Below are positions 8,762 to 15,312 of a DNA stretch of 37,814 bases, piece by piece; position 1 is the first letter of the stretch, and each line of letters opens with the position of its first letter. Both the position numbers and the translations under genes were made by a program. Origin of the DNA: Phycisphaerae bacterium (GTDB lineage Bacteria > Planctomycetota > Phycisphaerae > Sedimentisphaerales > Anaerobacaceae); NCBI GenBank assembly GCA_030608075.1, contig JAUWIU010000007.1:1-37814 (forward strand). Direction: 5' to 3'. The notes beneath the pieces are model-generated. The model was not told the DNA's origin and did not search any database. It saw only the letters and a program-made list of their open reading frames with translations.

Positions 8762-9574
8762 TTATAATTTGTGCGTGTTCAGAATCTTAGAGAAATCGGC
8801 GTGGTCGGTGAAGGCATCGAGGCCTTTGGGGTTGTGTTTGGTGAGCAATTTCAGGCAAGCTGTGAATTTTTTGTCGAGGGAGGCAATGAAACAATCAGGG
8901 CGGTCTGGCTGCGGTTGCAAAAGCTGGATTTGATAAGCGTGTAGCGTGAGCTGGTCGATGAGGGGCTTTTCGGTTTGGCCTTTGGCAAGGCGATAGTTGG
9001 GCTTGAAATCGGAAAGAAACAGCGGTCGAGCAGAGCCGTATATGGGGTCGATTGCCAGAGGCAGGCCGAGGCTTTCGAGATGGACACGAATCTGATGTGT
9101 TCGGCCGGTCAGGGGGGATACGGCCAACAAGGCGATTGAGCCGAAGTCGGCGAGGAGCCTCCAGTTAGTAACGGCCTGTTTGCCCTCTTTCGATGCGACG
9201 CACATAAAGGCTGAATTGGTGCCACGGGGTGCCAACGGGGCATCGATTGTGCCTTTTCCGGCAGTTAGTAGGCCGGCAACGAGGGCCAGGTAGGTTTTGG
9301 TGACCCTTCGCTTTGCAAAATAACCTGAAAAGAGGGATTGGGCGGTAAGGTTTCGAGCCAAAATCATGACGCCGGAAGTGCCTTTGTCGAGGCGATGAAC
9401 GAGGCGGAGCCGGCCGGCTGTCTGCGGTCCCAACTGACGGCTGAGTACATCCCGAAGCTCTACCGCGCCTGTGCGGTCTTTGGTAACCGAGAGACCGGCA
9501 GGCTTGTTAATGACAAGAATATCGTCATCGTGATATATAATTTCGATTTTTGTTTGTGCCTTTTTTGCCGGCAT
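8762..9574 (-). CDS. RluA-family pseudouridine synthase
   Basis: Isomerises uridine to pseudouridine in rRNA or tRNA. It has 270 residues, starting at ATG 9574 with GGAG 7 nt upstream. The catalytic motif HRLDKGTSG is at residues 60-68 (catalytic D63). Other RluA-class motifs seen are VINKPAGLSV, KTYLALVAG and PLTGRTHQIRVHL. There is no N-terminal S4 domain, so it resembles the shorter RluA/RluC-like types without S4. The exact target uridine cannot be told from sequence. Expression may depend on read-through of the strong terminator at 9650-9683, which lies 76 bp upstream behind its own promoter. Confidence 0.9.
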   Translation of the reverse strand: MPAKKAQTKIEIIYHDDDILVINKPAGLSVTKDRTGAVELRDVLSRQLGPQTAGRLRLVHRLDKGTSGVMILARNLTAQSLFSGYFAKRRVTKTYLALVAGLLTAGKGTIDAPLAPRGTNSAFMCVASKEGKQAVTNWRLLADFGSIALLAVSPLTGRTHQIRVHLESLGLPLAIDPIYGSARPLFLSDFKPNYRLAKGQTEKPLIDQLTLHAYQIQLLQPQPDRPDCFIASLDKKFTACLKLLTKHNPKGLDAFTDHADFSKILNTHKL

Positions 9575-9649
9575 AGGTTCTCCGGGGCCTTGGGCGGTTT
9601 CGGCGGCCAGGTTTTAGGTGTCGGCCTGGGTTACATTAAACGAGCCCAC

Positions 9650-9683
9650 AAAAAAACCCAGTGGACAGTTACCTGCCACTGGG
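9650..9683 (-). terminator. strong intrinsic terminator in the leader of the RluA-family gene
   Basis: On the - strand CCCAGTGGCAG pairs with CTG-U-CCACTGGG (one bulged U, GUAA tetraloop) and is followed by seven U. The hairpin is 8 bp plus 3 bp. The structure is intrinsic-terminator-like only on the - strand. Confidence 0.8.
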
Positions 9684-9724
9684 CGGTACCGTAGTACCAT
9701 TCTTCATCCCTTTTCCTTACAGCT
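9650..9724 (-). ncRNA. predicted short leader RNA / attenuator or small RNA upstream of the RluA-family gene
   Basis: A near-ideal promoter (next entry) would start an RNA near 9724 that ends at the terminator at 9650, about 75 nt long. It could fold into GGTAC-TACG-GTACC, a 5-bp stem closed by a cUACGg tetraloop, followed by the terminator hairpin. It also holds a 12-codon ORF (9707-9669, MKNGTTVPPSGR) with AAGGA 6 nt before the ATG. The TAA stop of that ORF falls in the terminator loop. A ribosome finishing the peptide would sit on the 5' arm of the terminator, so attenuation of the pseudouridine synthase gene is possible. A free small RNA is the alternative. Confidence 0.5.
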
Positions 9725-9730
9725 AATAGA

Positions 9731-9759
9731 ATTATACAACATTTATGAAGCGATGTCAA
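9731..9759 (-). promoter_or_regulatory. consensus sigma70 promoter (TTGACA-17-TATAAT)
   Basis: On the - strand TTGACA (9759-9754) and TATAAT (9736-9731) match the consensus exactly with 17-nt spacing. It drives the short leader RNA and, by read-through, the RluA-family gene. Confidence 0.8.
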
Positions 9760-9847
9760 CAAATTACGCAATTTTTTTTTGGCAGCCGTTTTTTGTCCCG
9801 GGCAGGGCACATAATAGTATGGACTTGTCGGCAAATGCGGTATGCAC

Positions 9848-9876
9848 TTGACGGTGTAAGAGCAATAGTTTATAGT
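9848..9876 (+). promoter_or_regulatory. sigma70 promoter for the YkgJ-hisS operon
   Basis: TTGACG (9848-9853) and TATAGT (9871-9876) are 17 nt apart on +. Transcription would start near 9883, about 59 nt before the ATG at 9942. It is divergent from the leader-RNA promoter. Confidence 0.65.
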
Positions 9877-9941
9877 GTTTCTGCGTTGCAGCCGATATGG
9901 GCGGCAATGTGGCAATATCAACAGGTTTGGAGTATCTTGCG

Positions 9942-10340
9942 ATGGCGAAAAAGATTTTGTGTGACAAGTGCACAGGCCTGTGCTGCAGGTATTTTGCTCT
10001 TCCTATCGACACGCCGAGCGACCCGGAAGATTACGATGATATAAGATGGTATCTCTGTCACGAAGATATAACGGTTTTCGTAGAGGACGGCGACTGGTAC
10101 ATTAATATCAATAACAAGTGCAGATACCTTCGTGAAAAGGATTATAAGTGTGACATATACAACAAAAGGCCGACGATTTGCCGCAAATACAGTCACAAGG
10201 ACTGCGATTACACCGATGGCGAGTATGACTATGAGCTGCACTTTACAGACGACAAACAAATGGAAGAGTATATGAAGATAAAATTCGGCAATAACATCAC
10301 GGAAAAGCGAAAGACAAGAACAAAGAAGAGAAGGAAATGA
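9942..10340 (+). CDS. YkgJ-type cysteine-cluster (CxxCxxxCC) protein
   Basis: A small protein of 132 residues. Starting at ATG 9942 it opens MAKKILCDKCTGLCC, a CxxCxxxCC cluster near the N-terminus, with further Cys in KCRYL, CDIY, ICRKYSHKDC. This is the pattern of the YkgJ/UPF0153 family, thought to bind zinc or an Fe-S cluster, with no established function. The C-terminus is very basic (TEKRKTRTKKRRK). GGAG lies 9 nt before 9942, whereas the longer frame from 9897 has no such site. Its stop overlaps the hisS ATG (ATGA), so it is translationally coupled to hisS. Confidence 0.8.
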   Translation: MAKKILCDKCTGLCCRYFALPIDTPSDPEDYDDIRWYLCHEDITVFVEDGDWYININNKCRYLREKDYKCDIYNKRPTICRKYSHKDCDYTDGEYDYELHFTDDKQMEEYMKIKFGNNITEKRKTRTKKRRK

Positions 10341-11635
10341 AGATAGGCCCTGTAAAAGGAACGCGGGATTTTTATCCGCCTCAGATGGCGATTCGGAATC
10401 TCATCATAGACGGCTGGAAAGCTGTATCTCTGCGTAACGGCTTCGAGGAATACGATGGGCCGATATTTGAGCATTTGAAGATGTTCCAGATAAAGAGCGG
10501 CGATGAGATTGTCGAGCAGCTCTTCAGTCTGACGGACAGGGGCGGACGCGCGCTCGCTATCAGACCGGAAATCACACCGACGCTTGCGCGGATGGTCAAT
10601 CAGCAGATAAATTCGCTGCCGCGTCCGATTAAATGGTTCTCTGTTCCGAGATTATGCAGGGCAGAACGACCCCAGAAAGGCCGGCTGCGCGAGTTCTTCC
10701 AGTGGAACATCGACATAATCGGCGTCGACGATGTTTTGGCCGACGCCGAAGTGATTTTCTGCGCTTTGGACTATCTTCAACAGGTGGGGCTGACTGCGGA
10801 TGACATTATAGTGAAAATATCCAGCAGGAAAATGCTTGCCGAACTGCTGCGTTCAATCGGGATTGCTGAAAATGGATTGGACCAGCTGTACGCCATACTG
10901 GATAAGCGAGGCAAAGTGCCACAAGAAGTTTTCGAAGAGATGCTTGCCGAGAGCGTCACAGATAAAAGTAAAAGAGCAAAAATACTCGAACTGATGTGCC
11001 TTGAATCTATCGAACAAACAAGGGATTTGCTGGAACTGAGTGAAAGTGCAAAGGAATCGGTGGAGGAGGTGCGACGATTGTTTGGGCTTCTTGAGGTTAT
11101 GGGCGTGAGCGACTTTTGCAAGTTCAATATCGGCATAGTAAGGGGTCTGGCGTATTATACCGGGATTGTTTTCGAGATTTATGATAAGGCCAGCGAGCTT
11201 CGGGCAATCGGCGGAGGGGGCAGATATGATGATTTGCTGAGACAATTCGGCGGCCCGGACATACCGGCTACGGGCTTTGGTATAGGCGATTGTGTGTTAG
11301 GGATATTGCTTGAAGAAAAGGGGCTTTTGCAGAAAAAGCTGGCAAGATGGCGACCGGATTTTTTCGTGGTGTACGCAGAGAAGCGATTGGTGCAGAAGGC
11401 CATTGAGGTAACTGCGAAGCTGCGCCGAGCAGGTCTGGCAGCTAATTTTTGTTACAAATTCACCAATCTGAGTAAGCAGCTAAAACAGGCCTCGGCCCAA
11501 AAGGCGAGGAGGTGCATAATCCTGGGCGAAGAGCTTAAGGCCGGTCAACTCGTTATTAAAGATATGGAAAGCGGAAGGCAGGAACTTGTTGACATTAATG
11601 AGTTTCTCGCAGAGGCTGGGTCTGAGGCGAGATGA
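10337..11635 (+). CDS. hisS: histidyl-tRNA synthetase
   Basis: Class II aminoacyl-tRNA synthetase that charges tRNA-His. It has 432 residues, the usual length. It begins with the HisRS signature KGTRDFYPPQM. Motif 2 is around RPEITPTLARMV and SVPRLCRAERPQKGRLREFFQ, the histidine-binding segment is GIVRGLAYYTGIVFEIY, and motif 3 is around IGGGGRYDDL. The C-terminal anticodon-binding domain follows (about 325-430). AAGGA precedes the ATG, which overlaps the upstream stop. The downstream gene also overlaps by ATGA, giving a tightly coupled three-gene operon. Confidence 0.95.
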   Translation: MKIGPVKGTRDFYPPQMAIRNLIIDGWKAVSLRNGFEEYDGPIFEHLKMFQIKSGDEIVEQLFSLTDRGGRALAIRPEITPTLARMVNQQINSLPRPIKWFSVPRLCRAERPQKGRLREFFQWNIDIIGVDDVLADAEVIFCALDYLQQVGLTADDIIVKISSRKMLAELLRSIGIAENGLDQLYAILDKRGKVPQEVFEEMLAESVTDKSKRAKILELMCLESIEQTRDLLELSESAKESVEEVRRLFGLLEVMGVSDFCKFNIGIVRGLAYYTGIVFEIYDKASELRAIGGGGRYDDLLRQFGGPDIPATGFGIGDCVLGILLEEKGLLQKKLARWRPDFFVVYAEKRLVQKAIEVTAKLRRAGLAANFCYKFTNLSKQLKQASAQKARRCIILGEELKAGQLVIKDMESGRQELVDINEFLAEAGSEAR

Positions 11636-12147
11636 AAAATCCCCGCCTGAATCACTACGAGCGGGCCTTCGGGAACTGGTTGATTGACAATCGGGTTCAA
11701 TACATCGCGGTAGACGAGCAAAAAAGGGCGGCTTTGGGGCGCTCAAAGGTCAAGAGCTTCGATTATTTGCTTTACCCGCCCAATCAGGAAATCATAATCG
11801 GGGAGGTTAAGGGCAGAAAGTTCAGGGGCGGCAGTCTTGCGAAGCTGGCCGGCTTTGAGTGCTGGGTAACAGTGGACGATGTTGCCGGACTTTCGGCGTG
11901 GCAGGAGGTTTTCGGGCCGCGTCACATCGCGGCTTTTATTTTCGCGTACAGGATAGAAAAGGTCGACGTGGACTTTGACGGCCGAGACGTTTACGACTTT
12001 GAGCACAGCAGGTATATATTCTTTTGCGTTAAGTTGGATGCTTATCGCTCGTTTATGACAGTTCGCAGTCCGAAATGGCAGACCGTAACGCTGCCTGCGG
12101 ACAAATTCCGCCGCTGCGCCGTGCAGATGCAGAGGCTTCTGTTTTGA
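11632..12147 (+). CDS. HYExAFE-like protein, predicted PD-(D/E)XK nuclease fold
   Basis: A 171-residue protein with no assigned function. It opens with NHYERAFGNWL (H8, Y9, E10), matching what I recall as the HYExAFE family of planctomycete proteins. It then has SFDYLLYP (D44) and, 14 residues on, GEVKGRKF (E58, K60). The spacing D...ExK is the active-site pattern of PD-(D/E)XK nucleases, so a DNA- or RNA-cleaving role is inferred. The C-terminal half is a mixed alpha/beta stretch with aromatic residues (YIFFCVKLDAYRSFM). The start overlaps the hisS stop (ATGA), which ties its expression to hisS. Confidence 0.7.
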   Translation: MKNPRLNHYERAFGNWLIDNRVQYIAVDEQKRAALGRSKVKSFDYLLYPPNQEIIIGEVKGRKFRGGSLAKLAGFECWVTVDDVAGLSAWQEVFGPRHIAAFIFAYRIEKVDVDFDGRDVYDFEHSRYIFFCVKLDAYRSFMTVRSPKWQTVTLPADKFRRCAVQMQRLLF

Positions 12148-12224
12148 CGTTGTACGCTGGCTTTAAGATAGAAAGTCCAGCCAAATGGCCGGCTGCGTAA
12201 TCTACGGAATGTAGTCTTTTGACT

Positions 12225-12428
12225 TTAGCCCGGGATTACGTTGGTCGCACAGGGACCTTTTTTGCCTTGCCCAATTTCATAGGTGACCTTCTGACCTTGC
12301 TCAAGAGTCGCATAGGCATCTGTTTTAATCTCGGAGTAATGGACAAACAAGTCCTCTCCGCCGTCATCGGGAGCGATAAAACCGTACCCCTTACTCGAAC
12401 TGAACCATTTTACTGTACCTGCAGCCAC
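12225..12428 (-). CDS. cold-shock domain protein (CspA family)
   Basis: A 67-residue single cold-shock domain. It contains [14 protein letters not shown] (RNP1) and DLFVHYSEI (RNP2), the nucleic-acid-binding aromatic patches. These proteins bind single-stranded RNA/DNA and melt mRNA structure. The start is GTG at 12428 with GAGGAG 8 nt upstream, stronger than any alternative. The leader has a terminator-like hairpin (12469-12513), which fits post-transcriptional control as known for csp mRNAs. It converges with the HYExAFE gene. No clear terminator was seen in the 77-bp gap, only an imperfect CAGCC/GGCTG hairpin around 12176-12193. Confidence 0.95.
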   Translation of the reverse strand: MAAGTVKWFSSSKGYGFIAPDDGGEDLFVHYSEIKTDAYATLEQGQKVTYEIGQGKKGPCATNVIPG

Positions 12429-12744
12429 TTGTTTTTCTCCTCAGACCCGCTACTATTAGGCCTGCTACCAAAAAATCCCTCGTTTTTGTGTTAGAAGTAT
12501 GCCTCTGAGGGATGAAAGGATACCCCTGACGCAAGCCATCAAACCAAACATGGGGACGAAAGTCAACAAATATTAATAGAATTCCCAAAAAAATTAAAGA
12601 AAAGGCGCTGCCGGTATTTTCTTATACTGGGCGAGATTTCGAGAACCGCATAGTAACGCCGGCCACCGGCGGGCTGCATTGACGAACTTACTTTCCACAC
12701 GGCCGCTCGTACAAGGATTTCAGCCGGCGCTTTGGTCAGTTTTC
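12429..12744. other. intergenic region: csp leader and redoxin 3' region
   Basis: On the - strand this holds the csp 5' leader (Shine-Dalgarno near 12437-12442, hairpin 12475-12513) and the end of the redoxin transcript. A candidate redoxin terminator is an imperfect hairpin at 12611-12630 (CCAGTAT/ATACCGG) followed by a U-rich stretch at 12586-12605. A perfect hairpin CGCCGG-CCA-CCGGCG lies at 12657-12671 without a U-tract. No convincing gene was seen. Confidence 0.5.
12469..12513 (-). promoter_or_regulatory. terminator-like hairpin in the csp leader
   Basis: On the - strand ATCCCTC (12513-12507) pairs perfectly with GAGGGAT (12481-12475) across a 25-nt loop, followed by a run of U. It sits 41-85 nt before the GTG of the cold-shock gene, so it could attenuate transcription or act as a temperature-sensitive fold. 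Confidence 0.4.
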
Positions 12745-13371
12745 TCAATCAGCGTACTTCACAGTACAGCCGTAAGGGTCGGTTTTCGGAGTGCTCGGCT
12801 TTCTACCTTCAGTCAGTTCAGACAAGGCCTTGTCAACGTAGTTAATTACCCCGTCTTTCTCTCTGCCTAAGGGCGAATTATCGAGCGCGCCCTCATAAAC
12901 GAGCGTGCCATCGGTATCTACAATGAACATATGCGGCGTATTGGTGGCACCGTAGGCGTGGCCGACCTTGCCGGTTCTGTCATCCAATATCGGAAAAGGT
13001 ACGTTGTGCTTTTGGGCAAACTCTCTGTTTTTTCCCACCGTCAAATGCTTGGTGCTGTTTACCGCGAGCCATACGACATTTTTGCCCTTGTACTTGTTGG
13101 CAAGGTCAGCCATAGTGGTGACATCTTTGTAATGGTATCGCACATAGGGACATTCGTAATTGAACCACTCCAGCACGACAATTTTGCCTTTATAGTCGGA
13201 AAGCTTTATCACCCTGCCGTCATAGTTTTTCAGCTTAAAATCAGGGGCTTTTCCGGCGGCGGGTTTCTCTGTTGACGGCTGCTGTGAGGCCGGCTTTTGC
13301 TTCTTACAGCCATTAAACGTTATAATCACTGCTGTCAGGATTGCCAGGATTACCGGAAGTGTCTTTTTCAT
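12745..13371 (-). CDS. thioredoxin-fold redoxin, predicted lipoprotein
   Basis: A 208-residue AhpC/TSA-Redoxin-like protein. The N-terminus is a lipoprotein-type signal (hydrophobic 5-20, then FNGC with C22), followed by a Lys/Gln/Pro-rich linker. The fold begins at KAPDFKLKNYDG. The active-site loop reads EWFNYECPYVRYHY with a single Cys (C74). The CxxC second Cys is Tyr-Val, as in peroxiredoxin-like rather than thiol-disulfide oxidoreductase members. A second Cys (C202) lies in the C-terminal tail PYGCTVKYAD and could be a resolving Cys. It is expected in the periplasm, reducing peroxides or disulfides. It is a single gene, and its promoter region carries TGTCCAC dyads. The Shine-Dalgarno sequence is weak. 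Confidence 0.8.
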   Translation of the reverse strand: MKKTLPVILAILTAVIITFNGCKKQKPASQQPSTEKPAAGKAPDFKLKNYDGRVIKLSDYKGKIVVLEWFNYECPYVRYHYKDVTTMADLANKYKGKNVVWLAVNSTKHLTVGKNREFAQKHNVPFPILDDRTGKVGHAYGATNTPHMFIVDTDGTLVYEGALDNSPLGREKDGVINYVDKALSELTEGRKPSTPKTDPYGCTVKYAD

Positions 13372-13755
13372 AACCTATTCTTTCAATTTGATGCAGCTAT
13401 TTTGGCCAACAAGATGGACCTGTCCACCGTGGACAACCTACTCAGGCTGCAAATTATAATCCCTGTGGACAGGACGTAAAGAAGTATTCGGGCCGGTTTA
13501 CAGTGGGGCATTCTCGGGGACAAAGAACTCAAGAACGGGATAAACCGGTAGCCAAGCAGGGGTTATTATTGTATATTGCAGCAGAATCTAAGCGGTCAGG
13601 AATTGTCAGAATACCGGCGAAAACCAGGCTGACGCGATAGAATTGATTGTTATACCCTTCAGGGTAGTAAATTCCCGCGAGGGAGATTATAAGCTCTTAT
13701 TCTAAAGTTAGTTACCCGCGAGCTAACGGGAAATTTCTTTTCGAGAACACTATAT
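13372..13755. other. intergenic region between redoxin (-) and bioB (+)
   Basis: 384 bp with no convincing gene. The left third holds the redoxin promoter and two TGTCCAC-type dyads (13421-13481). The right third, before bioB, holds a perfect hairpin TACCCT-TC-AGGGTA (13653-13666). It also has two CCCGCGAG copies (13674-13681 and 13715-13722). The second sits in the loop of a GTTAG/CTAAC stem (13707-13727) and can alternatively pair CCCG with CGGG (13727-13730). No sure bioB promoter was found. Confidence 0.5.
13421..13481 (-). promoter_or_regulatory. redoxin promoter with two operator-like dyads
   Basis: On the - strand CTTTAC (13481-13476), a 17-nt spacer and TATAAT (13458-13453) form a promoter with a perfect -10. 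The spacer contains CCTGTCCACAGG (13473-13462). A second dyad, TGTCCAC-C-GTGGACA (13421-13435), lies just past the expected start. Both contain the half-site TGTCCAC, the arrangement of a repressor bracketing a -10. Confidence 0.5.
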
Positions 13756-14733
13756 ATGAATAAGAAAATACACATTATCGCCGATTATTGTCTGAACGGC
13801 GGCCAACCTGACCGAGAGCAAATAGGCACTCTGCTGACTGAGGCAAGGGCGGATTTGTTCGATTTGCTCTACTGGGCCAATAAGATTAGAGAGAAATTCT
13901 TCGGCAATAAAATTGAAATATGCTCGATTATCCCAGGACGATTAGGCGGCTGCAATGAGGACTGCAAATTCTGTGCTCAATCAGCAAGGTATAAAACAGG
14001 TCTTGGTAAAGCCCAAATAACAAGTGACGAGGAAATTCTACGCGCTGCTGAGCAGGCCAAAGTAAACGGCGTTAGAAATTTCGGAATCGTTTACAGCGGG
14101 CGGACAATCAGCGAGAAGGAATTGACGCGCCTCGAGGGCCTGACAGGACAAATCGCCGGTCTTGGCCTGGCGGTGTGCGCTTCGGTAGGGGTCATAAGGG
14201 CAGAGCAGGCACGCCGATTGGTTCGGGCCGGGCTTACGAGATACAACCACAATCTGGAAACATCCGAGAGGTACTTTCCCAGCATAATAACCACACACAA
14301 GTACGTCGACAGGGTAGCAACAATTCAGGCGGCCAAGCAGGCAGGGCTGAGTGTTTGTGCAGGGGGAATTTTCGGTATCGGCGAGAGTGATGATGACAGG
14401 GTCGAGATGGCTCTGGAACTGCGAAGGCTGGGCGCCGAGACTGTGCCGATGAATTTTCTGCATCCGATAAAAGGAACGCCTTTGAGTTCAACAAAAAGGC
14501 TCAAGGCAAGAGAAATCCTGCGTATTATCGGGCTGTACCGCTTCATTCTGCCGCAGACGAATCTAAAAATTGCGGGGGGGCGGGTCGTGAATCTGCGAGA
14601 CCTGCAAAGCTGGATGTTCTATGCCGGTGCAAATGGAATTCTCAGCGGTAATTACCTGACCACAACAGGGCGAGCGGTCAAAGAAGATATGCAAATGCTT
14701 GAGGATTTGTGTTTGCGGGGAGATGGTGAGTAA
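13756..14733 (+). CDS. bioB: biotin synthase
   Basis: Radical-SAM enzyme that inserts sulfur into dethiobiotin to make biotin. It has 325 residues. The radical-SAM motif is GGCNEDCKFCAQS (C66, C70, C73). Other BioB motifs are the YNHNLETSERYFPSIITTH segment and the GGIFGIGES SAM-binding segment. The Shine-Dalgarno sequence before ATG 13756 is weak. No other bio genes are in the window. The stop directly abuts the rsmD start, and all genes from here to 25041 point the same way with short gaps. The leader contains paired repeats that could be regulatory. Confidence 0.95.
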   Translation: MNKKIHIIADYCLNGGQPDREQIGTLLTEARADLFDLLYWANKIREKFFGNKIEICSIIPGRLGGCNEDCKFCAQSARYKTGLGKAQITSDEEILRAAEQAKVNGVRNFGIVYSGRTISEKELTRLEGLTGQIAGLGLAVCASVGVIRAEQARRLVRAGLTRYNHNLETSERYFPSIITTHKYVDRVATIQAAKQAGLSVCAGGIFGIGESDDDRVEMALELRRLGAETVPMNFLHPIKGTPLSSTKRLKAREILRIIGLYRFILPQTNLKIAGGRVVNLRDLQSWMFYAGANGILSGNYLTTTGRAVKEDMQMLEDLCLRGDGE

Positions 14734-15312
14734 ATGCGAATAATAGCGGGGTCAAAACATGGAATGAAACTGCTCAGCCCGAAAACTGAGGTCAGCCGGC
14801 CTATCATCGACAGGGTCAAGGAATCGCTTTTCAGTGTGCTCTACAAATATGGTCTGCCGCGTGGTAGAATAGCAGCCGACCTGTTCTGCGGGGTCGGCTC
14901 TCTGGGTCTTGAGGCGTTGAGCAGGGGTGCCGTCTTCGTGACTTTCGTTGAGCAGAACGAAAAAGTCGCTGCGATTTTGAAGAGGAACATAGAAAAGGCG
15001 GGTTTCGGCAAGGAATCGAAGGTAATAATGGCCGACGCATTGAAGGTTGGTGCGCCGGCAGGAGTTAACCAACAAAAAAACGATGTTGTTTTTGTTGACC
15101 CGCCATTTGACTGGACAAGGGATGTCGGCGGCGGTTCGCGGCTAAGCAGTCTGTTGAGCCTGGTTTCGGAGCAGGTAGTCCGGGATGGCTTTGTCATAGT
15201 GAGAACTCACCGTCGCATGTTTTTGTTAGAGCGATATGGCTGGTTTGAGGCAATAGAGCGGCGTCAGTGGGGGACTTCAGCGATAACCATATTGCAGCAG
15301 GTGAATGAATGA
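14734..15312 (+). CDS. rsmD: 16S rRNA (guanine(966)-N2)-methyltransferase
   Basis: SAM-dependent methyltransferase of 192 residues acting on 16S rRNA in the small subunit. It opens with the RsmD signature MRIIAGSKHGMKLLSP and the RPIIDRVKESLFSVL segment. The Rossmann SAM-binding motif AADLFCGVGSLGLEALSRGA follows, then the N6/N2-methylase motif FVDPPF. GGTGAG precedes the ATG, which follows the bioB stop without a gap, and its stop overlaps the next ATG (ATGA). Confidence 0.93.
   Translation: MRIIAGSKHGMKLLSPKTEVSRPIIDRVKESLFSVLYKYGLPRGRIAADLFCGVGSLGLEALSRGAVFVTFVEQNEKVAAILKRNIEKAGFGKESKVIMADALKVGAPAGVNQQKNDVVFVDPPFDWTRDVGGGSRLSSLLSLVSEQVVRDGFVIVRTHRRMFLLERYGWFEAIERRQWGTSAITILQQVNE

Noticed and set aside
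9631-9921. 96-codon minus-strand frame upstream of the RluA-family gene, rich in Trp codons near its end
   Set aside because: The Trp codons come from the TGG in the terminator stem, and the frame crosses two promoters. The 12-codon ORF with a Shine-Dalgarno site fits the transcript better.
12148-12224. Intrinsic terminator between the HYExAFE gene and csp
   Set aside because: Only imperfect stems (CAGCC/GGCTG, GCTGG/CCAGC) without a U-tract on either strand.
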